Positions 24,006 to 37,192 of a stretch of 64,000 nucleotides of DNA are shown piece by piece. The translations under genes were made by a program, and so were the position numbers. Each line of letters starts with the position of its first letter. Position 1 is the stretch's first letter. The notes beneath the pieces were generated by a model. The model had not been told where the DNA came from. It saw only the letters and a program-made list of their open reading frames with translations, and ran no database searches. This stretch comes from Bugula neritina (lineage: Eukaryota; Bryozoa; Gymnolaemata; Cheilostomatida; Bugulidae), in assembly GCA_964035545.1 (NCBI GenBank), contig OZ037765.1, positions 9,078,698-9,142,697 of the forward strand. The letters are read 5' to 3'.

Positions 24006-26041
24006 AGAGACTAGATACTCAGATAGTAGATGAACAAATATACATTTACAGATTAAAATTTGCTAACTAGAACAACAAAAATAAATAATTACAATAAATA
24101 ATATGCGTACGCAATAACAACTACTGCTGCTATACTCTTACTGATACTGGTATTGTGATTTCACCAGATGTGTGAAAAATGAACGTGCTTTTGGGAGAGC
24201 ACACCTCTTTGTTTACGTTTGCGGACAGTACTGTGGAAATACCACGGGATACACGTGATCAAAAATTTCGTCATCCTGAAGTCACCAATAATTTAAATTA
24301 GAGTTGCCCTCTCTTGTGCTAAAAATTCTGTCCTAAAGATAGAGTTCACATCGAATTTTAATTACGATGCATCCAAGCCTGAATGAGTATAAATATTAGT
24401 TATAATTGTTGCCAATTTGAACATCATAAGCATAAGAAAAGCAGCAAATAAACAACAGCTTTTGCAAAATATAGACAAAAGTAGACTTGTGATCAATCTT
24501 GCACACAGAGCAGTTATAGTGTTTTATAGCATGCAAAAGTTTCTGCTATTGGAAAAACTTACAAATTACTTTCGTCAAATGTTTTCACTGGATTATGTTG
24601 TTCTGAGTAAACAGATGAATAATTACTTACATATAGTGAACACTGCTTAATCAGTGCATGGATCTTTGTTGTCTTGGTTTGGCATAATTATCAGTGCACT
24701 TTATACATATGTTTTTTAATATTTATTGTATGTTTTATATAGTGATAGTGAAAACTATAAGAATTGGTTTGTTTTGTATGTTTTGTGATAAGAGATCATA
24801 ATAATTATACAAAAATATATACATTTATTTTGACATCTTGAGGCTGGTATCTAAACAAAATGAGGCATACATAGCATTATAGGTGCAGTAACTGGTTTGA
24901 GCCATACTGGTTATTTTAAAGTAATTAATTCGTTCAATATACTGCAAAACGTAAATAACGACTTTCATCAATTTAAAAAAATTGATTGTGACAGTGTGCT
25001 AAACCTTGGTAATAACTTAGCCACATGTTTTCTATTTGTAACAAATATGTTTATGGTATATGAACTAATATAAGCTTTTGACATGAGAGTATAGAAAAAC
25101 CAAATTCATCAAAATATCAATTAAGATCCACTATTAATTTTCTCGTGAAAGCTGAACTTGAAAATTTACTAGATTGCCTGCTTGCCATTATCAAATAAAG
25201 TTAAATAACAAAATTCTGAATGTAGCTGCAACAAGAATTTTCCTCTTATATTTTGTGGCTATGTTTAAGATAATTGAAAGTATAAAGCTGCATGATAAGT
25301 AAAATAGGTTGCAGTTCAGATAAATTTGGTCATACGGCATTTTTATCCAATATAAAGCAAATTTTGGCTTACATGAAGTGGAGGCAAGAGTATTGTTAAT
25401 GCAATTTAAAATTTCTACGTATAGAACATTGATAGATTTTTTGCATGCCTTAATTGTTGCCGTTAAATACCAAGGCTTATTTTAAGTTTGTATAGCCGTC
25501 AAATTTAATATTCAGTAACTTCAAAATACTCAGCCCTGTAGTATTTTTGATAGTGATCCCACTGTTTTCTTACATCTATTATTATAATTACTACACAGCT
25601 AAATAAATATGTGATTTAAAAAATTAATTTCATGCTGTTTGATTTACCATGTGTAGGCTTATGTATAAAAGTAGTCATCAATTTGAGTTGCCACATTTAT
25701 ACCTGTATATTTGACTTGAATTGATAGATTATTAAACACAATTTTAATGAGTACAAAGCAAGTTGTTATGTACAGCTTCATTATAGCAATCTATAATTGA
25801 GATGATATATAGTTTCTATATTTAATATAAATAAACATTTACATAAGTTACATAAACATGCATAGACTTTGGATATCACTTTGATTTCTAGCCTTTCTAT
25901 AAACAACAATATGGGCACAATGACAAATATTGAACATTTACTAAAATCATAAATATAAGCTTTGTAGAGGACAAAGACATCAAAACTAAACTCTAACTGA
26001 ATCACAAGATACAACTTTTTAAAAAAAATCAAACAAAAGTG

Positions 26042-29000
26042 TCAAAGATACTCGATTCCTCGTAAAAAAGATGAAAGATTTGGTAGAGATCCTGGTTGGA
26101 AAGATGACTTTTCTTCCGATGAAGACGGTTTTGACTTGGTACTTCCAGCTGGAATATTTAAAATATTAGAAATATCTCCCATGTCTAGGTCATCAATGTC
26201 CATCATCTCCTTCAAAGACACTTCAGCCTTTAAATTCTCTAACTTATTTGCATCTGGTGGGGAGACGATCGGCTTGGTAGTGACATTGCTTTGTCCCAAA
26301 TTATCTAAATGCTGGGAAACGGAGTCGTGACTTGGATCATCACTGGGATAAATGCAATCCCAAAGGTTTTTGAAGCGAAATAAATTGTCATCTTTTCTTG
26401 TTTCAAATGCACTGTCCATAGAAGTTGCAACTGATGAGCCTGGCGTTTCTTGGGTGAGAGGATCAAGTATTTGACGGCTCATTGCAAGTGTTGATGGTTG
26501 AAAAGGAGGAAGATGTTTTGAATAGTACCGGCTTGCAGCATTTTTTGGATCAGGCAAGTCATTGTACCACGTGCTATCCAGGTGGGTAGTGGTAGCTGTG
26601 GGTATAGAAAGATCTAGAATGTTGGTTGCTGCAGGCTCTGGTAGCTGATGCATAGTTCTTGCTAGCTGATCCAGTGGTTTCTGGTAGATACTTGTAGCAG
26701 TGCTATCTGAATTCATTGAGTAGTCCACAGAAAATGCTGCTGAATTCATGGCTAACTGGTAATATGGAGGGGGATCAAATGACATTTTATAGGGAATGTC
26801 TCCTAGTGCTGGGTACGAAGGCTGCATCTACAGTTATTATAATAATATTTAGATATATATATATATAGTACAAAAGCAATAAAAAAATGGCAATAATGAA
26901 TGGTATAATAAAACTTTTTTAAACACTTTACTCAAAGTTTCATTTAGGATGTGAAATATTATTATTATGTTTGGTATATATCTTAACTACACAAATAGCT
27001 TTTTAATTGCATTTCAAACATAATTACAACACAATAGTACAATGTAAATCCTCCTGTAAAACAGGCTACAAACACATATTACTAAAAATGAGTGTATAGC
27101 CTAATCAAAATTAAATAGGATTTAATATAATTATATTGTCTTGCAATAATAAGGTATAACAGGCATTACTAATGACTCATAATACGAGTATTTAACTATT
27201 TGTAGATTTTGATTATACAAATTTTAGTATTAAATTATAAGCAGCATACCTGTTTAGATGCAGAGAATATCTCCTGATTAATAGAGGGAATGTAAACATC
27301 ACAGTCTGGAACTACCAGCCTCTGCGCCATAGTTGAGTCTGGAACAGATTGCATGGAGTATGGCTGATAAGAAGAGAGACCCAGCTGGTGTTGGTAAATG
27401 TTGTTTGGACTTTGCTGGTACGGCTGAGGCATCCCAGTTTTGGCGCTACTTGGACCTGTATATCAGAATAATTAGCTTGTAATGATGTACATATAATTTC
27501 TCAGCTGCACAATTTAGGAATTGTGAAATTCTTTTCTTTGAATATCAGAAATTGTTCTAGGAAGAGAATATATTTGGTGTTTCATCAGCAAAATATCACG
27601 TTACACTTGAAATCATTCAATATTTATAAGACTGGAGATGAAAAATTTAGTTGATTTACAGGTTTACAATGCCTGCTAAAAATAAATAAAGCCTAAAATA
27701 AAAACTTGAAACAAATTCTCATTACTTCAAGTTCAATAGTCACATAGGTAATAATTATATATAAAAATAACTCTTATGTAATACATGAGGATATTTAGCA
27801 TACAAATGCATTATATAACTATTATTTATACAGCGTATTGAGTTATATTGTAAAGTCATATCATATGCAAAATACCCTATAATTTGTAAGCAGTACAGAT
27901 TGTTATGCTAAATATTATATTAGAACATCAGAGCAATTTTTTAAACGTACTGATCCACTGACTTTTGAGTATAGTTTTTATTAGCACTAAATTTATGTGA
28001 ATAAAGAATATTCCTAAAGAATGTAACTAGATTGATATCAATAGCCTACATAGTGGTGTAAATTATCACCTGCATTTTTATATGGGTTGGCTGCCATTCT
28101 CATGTGCCCTGAGTTAGCAAGTCTTAGTCTTGTGTGGTTGCTGATCGTACCAGTAACTTTCTTACTCGGTGCCTATAGAATACAGAATAACAATGCTGAA
28201 AAAATTCTCCTGCAAAACAGGCTACAAGCACTTATTACTAAAAGTAGTGCCTATTCAAAATCAAATAGGATTTGATATAATTATATCATCTTGCAATAAT
28301 AGGGTAGAGCAGGCACTACGAATGGCTCAAAATATTATGTAACTATTTTTAGATTTTGCTTTTACAAAGTTTAGTGAATGGGAACAGGATTTCATTTCAT
28401 AAAAATACTTCTACAGCAACTTTAAATAATTTGGTAAAACTGTGGCTCAACATTAAAGCAATTTACCGAAAGCATAACTGCATCGATCTACTGAAAAACA
28501 AGCATCGCTCGGTTAGTAGTTTCAACTGTGTTCTACGCTAGAGATCGTAATATAGGTTATATAGGCTTAGTGAAATAGCTAACTACGCGCACACAAGCAG
28601 ATGACATGATAATATGATGGTACCAGCAGCATTAGTAATGGCATTTCGTAGGTTCGTATAGATACATCTGATGCATACTATAAGCATCAATAACACAGTA
28701 TAACTGCATTGGTTAGTGCCTTTTACTTGCTTTCCTTTGGCAGTTACCAATGTCACTGCACACACCATCTTTATATGATGAAACAAAGAATCTAAGTAAG
28801 GATTCGTCATCGCAAAACTCAGCTTCAATTACAAATTTTCTTTCGTACGTAAATGTATGTATTTTTTGCCTTGTTTTAATAAACAACTATTATAATACTT
28901 TTTTGTTGAAAACCTTGAAAAGCAATTTGTATAGTAATAGCCAGTTGTATAGTTTTTTTAATAATAGCTATAACCAAATAATCAACATTTCAGTAGTTTT

Positions 29001-32000
29001 TAAATAAATAGCTACTAATACTTGAATAAATGTTATATTTGGTTATAACATAATCACACGCTTTAATGAAAAATTTACCCTGATGTATGTCTTTCTCTTT
29101 TCTGAGCTCAGCTTGAGTTCAGGCTTAGGATGGTCATGGAAACCTTTACCCAAGAAAAACACCTTGTCTAAATGATGCCGCCAGAAGTGAGTGACAGGGT
29201 AGCCACTGTGTCCCTTGCATTGTTTCATTATCAGTATCCCACCGCAGCTGTTTGGACATTTTCTACCTACAAATATAGTGTGCGGTTTCGTTTGAAGTAT
29301 AACTATTTTTTATATTAATTGCTGTTTAGCAATCATTTTTAGTGTGTTTATAGTCATAGTATTGCATGGTAACATCCCATATTATGTATAAGTATATAAA
29401 AGTTTACTAATCTTTATAATATTATAATATAATATAATTTCTTAGACATTCATTAAAAACAATGTGCCGTTTGCTGAATTATCAGGTGACCATAAGTATA
29501 TTTTGCTGAATCATAATTCTTTAAATTAATTATACCAGTGATATTGCAGTATAGTGTTTCAGTAAACATCAAATGTAAAAGCATATGGTTAAAAATCAGA
29601 AATTTATACAGAAAGTGCTAGCTTTTGATGCTATGTTCAATGGTTTTGTAAATTTACAAAAATAAATTAAAAATCCAAAACATTTTCTAATATTCTTTTA
29701 TATTATTGTATAAATCTATAAAATATAACTTTTCCAGAATTTATATTCTAAACATAGTATTAATTAAATTATAATTTTTTAATACAACAATAATATCAAT
29801 GTGGGATAGCTTAACTTATTTATGAGGAAATAAAATATAGAATTCTCAAAAAATTGCATATCCAAACACTTGAAAGCTTTCATAAAAACATTTTATACGA
29901 ATATTTATATACATTTTGCTGTAATTTTACATAATTGATTTATTTGCTGCAATGTGGTTGGGTACAATTACTGACAACTGCAATGTAATATTATAAGTTA
30001 AAATAAAACCCCATCAACAAGTACTATCATGTAAATACTATACATCTATTGCCCTCTTAGCTAGAAGTTATATATCAAACAAAAGTCAATTAAGTTGATA
30101 TAGTTACTCAGTTGCTCAACACAATATTGCATAAAACTATGCCCAAACTCACATTTTTTTCTATTTCTACTCCAAGAACAAATCTAAAGCATATGGAAAA
30201 TATGCTGATGTTATAATGGTTAGTTTTTAGTCTGGTAATTTGTTGAGACTAATTTATATGCATGAAAACTAAGTAATGACCTTATTCTTACAGAGAGGAT
30301 GCTTTTTTTCACATATAATTTGTATAAAACTTAATATTACTGCAGCATTATTTTCTATGAAAAACAATAATTTTAACACTGGTGTTATAGTTATTACACT
30401 TAATCATTGACTTATGTATATCTGTTTCATCTAGTTTCAATTAAGTTTTATATGAGCCAATATCAATAATATAATATACTAAGTAATATTATAATTGTAT
30501 AGTTGAGTTTTTACCAATTTGTTTCTTTCGGGCCTTGTCACAGATTGCAGGTCTCACTGCCACAACATTTCCATCAGGTTTCCTACAACTTCTGCTACAG
30601 ACAAGAACTCCGAGACAAGACTTCTTTAGAATGTTGATGTTGTGGTTGTTGGTGTTCCTCATCGCCCAACCTGAAATATGACGTCTGGCTTGGGTATGGG
30701 ATGAAGAATAAACATGGCCGCAATTTCCAGATGGCCACATGTTGAAAGGTTCCACTGTTAATGACTGGTTCTACAAAAATAAGTAATTGAAATATTCATG
30801 TGTGTCTCTGTTAATAAATACTTGATCTGGTCTGATGAATATTGAATTAAAAAAGTTACTTTACAAAGATATATATCCCTCTCTTGAATTTGTATCAAAA
30901 AATTTTCATTATTAGATAAAAATTAACAAAGGTGCTATTTTCATTATAGGCAAAGTATGACAAAATTTACAATATAGATAAACGCGATATAAACTTCATA
31001 TTTTTCTTTAAAATAAAATAGAGTTTGACATATGCAAATACTCAGTTTTATATCTACAATATGAATATAATACATCTGGCATAAATAATACGTGGTATTG
31101 AATAAAGTTGAAGGCTATTTGAAAAAATATAGGTTTGTTGAGCAACAGCCCTTTATTAGTTTTATATTGTATTTTTACAACTTCATTATAAATTATTATA
31201 TTAATATGAATTGTTATATAAAATGTTGCATGCAGTAAATATTATCAGAATAATTATGCATACAATATGGTCTCAATTATTTTTCTATAATTTGATTTTT
31301 ACAAAAAAGAAAAAATATTCTTTTATTTGAGTGCAAATTTAAATAAATTTCAGCCAATAATTTATAACCCCTATAAAAGATTTGAATAAGAACTTTTTTA
31401 TTATTTAATACTACGTGTGCATATATTATTTTGAACGTAATATATTACTATAATTGCTTCGAATTTGTTTGGGAAACTATAGAGTATATGAAAAAGTTGA
31501 AAAACCCAACACATTATATTTTATCATAAAATAATATCATACAATATAAGAGCCTTAAGTTGTTAAATAGAAATAAATTGTAGGAGACTAGTATATTATT
31601 ATAGTTTCGTGCTTCACAACAAGCCGATCTGTTCACTCTATAATAATATTACACACTAGCTAAATAAACACACAAGTATAAATCAATGTATTTTGAATTC
31701 TAAAACAATACCTTGAAAATATGTCATTTTAATTTCAAAAAGTTTCATTTTGTTTCTTGCAGTCACGGCTGTTTCTGTTGTACTGATTATATATGTGTGC
31801 AAAAGATTCTATATAGCCAAAATTATAAGTGGGTACAGGCAAAATTTTGAATCTCATTTTTAATATATGGCGTAGAAAAGGCTGGTATGGCAACACAATG
31901 TCTTTATGGTATCATGCGCCATTCTACCTGCATATTCATAAACAAATACAATATACAGTATTGTGTAATTTGTAGCAGTTCAAAATAAAGTAAAATTTTT

Positions 32001-32067
32001 TACTTACGGATAATTCGTCGAGCTCTTTCAAGTCCCATATTAACATTCTTTTATTTTTGAAATTCAT
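26042..32067 (-). CDS. gcm: GCM-family (glial cells missing) transcription factor
   Basis: Zinc-dependent DNA-binding regulator of cell fate; in flies it controls glia and blood cells, in vertebrates placenta and parathyroid. Exons (minus strand): 32067-32008, 30770-30515, 29266-29079, 28172-28070, 27455-27250 and 26827-26042. All phases agree and give 532 residues. The GCM domain covers about residues 25-165: [53 protein letters not shown] and [10 protein letters not shown]. These include the cysteines and the HxH pair expected for the two zinc sites. The rest is a long, Ser/Pro/Gln/Tyr-rich, low-complexity region typical of activation domains, with an acidic patch [11 protein letters not shown] near the end. 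The start is the first ATG after an in-frame stop upstream. It is divergent from OGA across 5 kb. The C-terminal half is not recognisably conserved. Confidence 0.95.
27050..27228 (+). repeat. Intronic direct repeat, copy A (GCM gene)
   Basis: About 180 bases that match 28206-28374 in the same orientation, with a moderate number of substitutions and small indels. Shared blocks include AAAACAGGCTACAA, AAATAGGATTT and TCTTGCAATAATA. It starts just downstream of the donor of the exon at 27455-27250 (gene sense). Confidence 0.75.
28206..28374 (+). repeat. Intronic direct repeat, copy B (GCM gene)
   Basis: Second copy of the repeat at 27050-27228. It lies about 30 bases upstream (gene sense) of the acceptor of the 103-base exon at 28172-28070, so the two copies bracket two exons of GCM. 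Confidence 0.75.
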
Positions 32068-34828
32068 TATTTTTGCTGAAAAATTGTCACTAGCTGAAGA
32101 TCTTTGTGCGATGTCACTTGAGCAACTGATGCGTGTACTGCTCTACCATCATATCTTGTAGTGACAAATCAAAGAGAGCGAGCAGATGAAACTGAACTCA
32201 TCCCATTTCATACATGAGACACATATAATATAACCAAACACTCTACGTAAACTGAAAGCAATTGTTTTTAAACATATATTATGCATTAATGAATTGGTAA
32301 AAGATTTTGACTTGGGGATAATAACGATGCGAGAACTCATCATATCTTTGGTAACATCAGCATACATATGGTTGATTTGTGAAGTGTCAACGCTCAGATA
32401 CATCTGTGTGTCAACCTGCACGATGATAAAGAAGTGTTTCCAGGCTGATCAGATTTCATATAACTGTAGTCTGACAATGGTAAAATCTAACAATATTGTC
32501 AATAGACGGTGTCATAATTAAAGCATTAAATTATTAATTATTATTAATATAATTGCTGTTTTATTCTTGAACAATAGAATTTGCCAAAACCAGTGCTAGA
32601 ATATGGGCTAGTGTTGCACAAAAGTTAACGATGAGTCCACGTGGATTTATGTAAATTCAGTACAGGCAGATCTGGCACTTAGCACACTTCTTGTGGTTTC
32701 GTCTTTGTTTAAAAAGATTGATATAAAACACAATCATCAAAGCACTAAGGGGCAGATGGATTAGGGTTACATGATATCATGAGTAGAGAGATTGAAATTT
32801 GTTTTGTGATTTATTTGGTTTATTGTTTTTGTATAAAAAACATAGTTAAAATCTTGCCAAGTATAAATGGCAATAGTTTCTATCACAAAATATGGTACAA
32901 ATTGCGGAGCTAAGATGCCAAAATTTTGCACATATTTTCAAAAGTAGTTATATGACTGATTAAAGCTGCTACGGAACTATATTTTTTGCTGCATATTAGC
33001 TTTAGCTTTTTATGATTCTTCTTTCGTTGGCTTACAAGTCTTTGTGCTAAAACTGCAAAAATAAATTTCGGAAACGTCTATGTCTCTTAAACTTTGAAAC
33101 TGCTAAGAATAATAGGATTAATGAGAGTAATCAGCTTGTTTTTTAGTAAAAGGTGTGTCAAAATAACTTGAAAATTGACAATAATTATATATGAAATGCT
33201 TATTATGCATTAGTTTTTCTCATTGCAATAATTTTGTTTTTGCGTGCCCAGAATTTTATTAATCTATGAAAATTAGACTATAAACACATATTTGACTTGT
33301 AACTTCTTGTAAAAGATTATGTAATAAAAATATTTTAGTTTCAATTGGGATATTAGACAAACAAACAAAAGCTCTGCACAGTTTGTGAAAATGAATCATT
33401 AATTATTCATAGTGTATTTCAATTATTAAATATGCAATAATTTTTGATTATAGCTTTGCAATGGAATATACATGTCAGATAGTAAACTGTTCACATAACT
33501 CAACTTGCTATTTTAGCATTCAAGTTGGTGGTTTCTAAAGAGATTCAAGTTGCATTTGTATTTATATATGAACTGATGCAATGCATAGCATCAAACCAAT
33601 TGAAATTAATTTAGGACTACCACCAAGCATGGCTTTAGAGCAATTAAACTGATCATTCTGAAATGACTGCCATATACCATTATACTGCTTGTAGAATTCT
33701 AAATAATAGTGACCAAGTAGATTTTAATTATCTGAAATATAATGCAAGTTATGTAGCACAAGTCAAAATGATGATTGGAGAAAAAACTGAAAAGCAAAAC
33801 ATTTAAAAATAGTCCCTTGTATTATTATTTTGATCAACTTTTTTTGTATGAAGCATTGAATTGATAATGCTACGTTATAGTTACATCTGGTAAATAAATT
33901 ATGACACTTATATTTATGGAATACAGATAATCGCTTTTACATTTAGTAGGAAATATAAATCTCCTCAAAGCACTTTGTATAAGTTTTAGCTAGGTTAGCT
34001 TAATAATATGCAAACAATGAACTAAAAACACAGTAGAACAAAAATATACTAGCATCATGGTTCTATGATTATATATTAGGGTTCGAGTGTATATAAAAAA
34101 ATAATGCAAAATAACAATTTAGCTCAATTTCAACCAATATTTTCTAAAAGCATACATCAGCAAATCTAATAATAATTTATTACTGTAATTTGGTAACCAC
34201 AAGCGTGTGAATGCATGAATTATAAATATGTAAATGTTGTTTAATTATTTAAACTGCATCCTAATAATAAAATGACATGTTTTGTATAACACATATGAAT
34301 ATTATATTACATATGTAGTCTGTACAGCGTATGTAGGTGAGCTATAATAACATTAGTGCACAATGACAGTAATAACTGTGGTAATGCAATAGTTATGTTA
34401 GACGCACATGAAAACTGCTGGTATATATTTTTCCTTGTACAAAGAGAAATGGCGAGGAGAAACTCTTTCCATAATTATTACTCAGCCATACTGTGTATGT
34501 GGAACTTGCTAAATCGCATCAGCCGGATGTAGAAAATTTGACCTAAACAATTGTTACAATAAACATGAGATAGTGTTATTACTTAATGCTGCTATATAAA
34601 TGGAAACTTGCACTGTCTCCAAGTTATGAGCTAGCCTCATTATTTATTCATAGTGACATATAATATATTGCTTAGACTTGGTTACATCCTAGCTTGTCGA
34701 TATGCAGGATGCAACATAACTTCCTATAATATTATATTATGTGTAATATATTTATATAATGTATTTGCATATTATATCTATAATATATAATACATTTGTA
34801 TATTACATCTATCATATTACATATTATG

Positions 34829-34941
<113 letters not shown>

Positions 34942-35944
34942 AAACTATATAGTGTATTATATTTTATGTATTATATAGTATGTATTATATATTATGTACA
35001 ATATTTTATGTATAATATTATATATCTATATAATTTATATTATGCATTAATGAAGAAATAATATTGGACTCTATGGAAGAATAGAGCTTGTAATGTTGAA
35101 AAGGATTGTCCTGCCTATAATGAAAAATGGAAATATATTCTACACTATGCATTTGCAAGTATTTCATATCACTTGACTAAAATCTTTCCTACTATTTATA
35201 AAGTCTTATCTTTAATGTGATTTTTCCTAACAGTTCAATTGTGTGAGCTTTCATTTTGTTGTTTAAATATTGCTGTCTAGATGGAAGGTAACTTGGTATG
35301 TTTCCATCCTATTTGCTTAACTGCTTAAATTAGCAACCTAGAACATAACAACGCTAATTACTCCACTCTATTCAAGATCTCAGTTCTCATAATATATAAT
35401 ATGTGTGAATGACCAGTGAATTATACCTGCAAGGTGTGTATGTTATCTTGAACTTATTTGCATAGTTAAGTAAGAAACATAATTTTTTTAGTATGTCCGC
35501 TGATGGATGAATAGAATTATTTTACTGGCACTGAATATTAGCATTTTTTGAGCATCATTTGCAATGGGTGTAACGCAATTAACTAACGATGCAGCCTTAA
35601 ACAGATTTGATATTTAGAAATTTGTGTCAATAATAACTTCTTTAAAAATGCTGCTATGTAGCATATTATTCTACATAAGTTAAGTGTATGTATACTTTGC
35701 CTTTTTATTTTCTCTACCCTATCCACTAAGGTTATGTAACTTCGCCTTATATTATAATATTATTATTATTATTTAATTTAAACGTTCGTCTTCTGATAGG
35801 GGACATAACTCGAATTAGCAATTAGTTTTGCTGATGAGCAAATGATCTCTCGAAATAAGCTTTGGTATAAGTATTTAAATGCTGAAAGACGTCAATGCAT
35901 CCAGGTTGTTGCAAATGAAATATAATTTGTTTGCTAATGCCCAA

Positions 35945-36680
35945 TAGTAATAGTAATGTACTAATACAGTATTACTAATACTAATAGTAATAGTAATACT
36001 AATAGTAATAGTGAACACAAACAGTATTAGTATTAGACAGTACGTATTCGAGTATTACTATTAGTATTAGTATTACTATTACTATTACTAATATTAGTAA
36101 TAGTATAAGTAGTACTAATACTAATAGTAATAGTAAATGTAATACACTGTATTTAATACTAATGTCTAATACTAATACTAATAGTAATAGTAATACTAAT
36201 AGTAATAGTGATAGTTATAGTAATAGTAAATATAATACTAATAGTAATAGTTTATTAGTAATAGTAATACTAATAGTAATACTAATAGTAAATGTAATAC
36301 TATTAGTATTACTATTACTATTACAGTAAATGTAATACTATTAGTATTAGACTTAGACTTAGAGTTAGAGTTAGTATAAGTATTACCATTGGCATTGCAT
36401 TAGTAATGGTAATACTAATACTATAGTAATACTAATAGTAATACTAATAGTAATAGTAATGGCATTACTATTACTATTAGTATTACTATTAGTATTAGAC
36501 TTAGTAATACTAATAGTATTAGTATTACTATTAGCAGTATTAGTATTACTTTAAGTTTGATACTCACAGTTACTGTTAGTGTCACACTCACACTGAAGCC
36601 CATTATGATTATGATCATCACTGGTCTCGCTATCAGTGTCACTATGATGATCATGATGACTATCACTTACCATTATGAGT
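35945..36680. repeat. Largest degenerate triplet array, TAATAG/TAATAC type
   Basis: About 700 bases of TAATAG and TAATAC units, with blocks in the inverted sense (CTATTA, GTATTA) at 36050-36110, 36300-36330 and 36465-36540. Short TTAGAC runs occur at 36345-36375. The right end (36590-36680) changes to TATGATGATCATGATGACT-like units. Units keep a 3-base register. Confidence 0.85.
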
Positions 36681-37192
36681 ATGAATATGACTGAGCCTCT
36701 GCCTGCAGCTAAAAGTAAAACTATTTGTAAACTTTTAAATTTATAACCTATATTGATTATTTGTATGTTATAGTTATACCAGTTATAACTTGAGTTACAT
36801 GTTCAAAATTAAGTTCATGTTTTAGTTTATGTTATGGTGAGGTCTTCTTCAGACTTCACTTTAAAGTTAATAGTAGATTAAATTCAATTTTTAATTAGTA
36901 AAAATTAATCAAAATATACACTCTTATGTAGTTATGTTTTATTTGTTTATTTAATTTATATTTACTTGTGAAATTATAGAATATAATCATATTTAATTTT
37001 AGGTTATTGCTATTAGTATTACTCTTAATAGACTACAAGTTTCAATGTTTTTTCATTAAAGTATTTTTATTTATGTATTGCACCATAGTTGAAACAGAAA
37101 AGTTTTTTTTCTTGTAAATATTAGAGAAGTTGTGTATGTAATTTTGGTATTATTTTTAATTTCATTTCCTTAGAAAGTAATATTTCTTTGTC

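Larger units (their letters stand above)
23041..26041. other. Intergenic region between ACER2 and GCM
   Basis: About 3 kb with no supported exon. It contains simple-sequence arrays at 23290-23870 and 23945-24005. Part of the right side may be the 3' UTR of GCM, but no clear poly(A) signal was chosen. Confidence 0.5.

Noticed and set aside
26136-26330. Plus-strand frame within the last GCM exon
   Set aside because: It is antisense to a long, phase-consistent GCM exon with no independent support.
35945-36560. CRISPR array or satellite with fixed unit
   Set aside because: There are no constant repeats with unique spacers and no fixed unit length above three to six bases; the host is an animal.
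36421-36666. Hydrophobic Ile/Val/Leu-rich minus-strand frame
   Set aside because: It is the translation of the triplet array; the apparent membrane protein is an artefact of repeated AAT/ACT codons.
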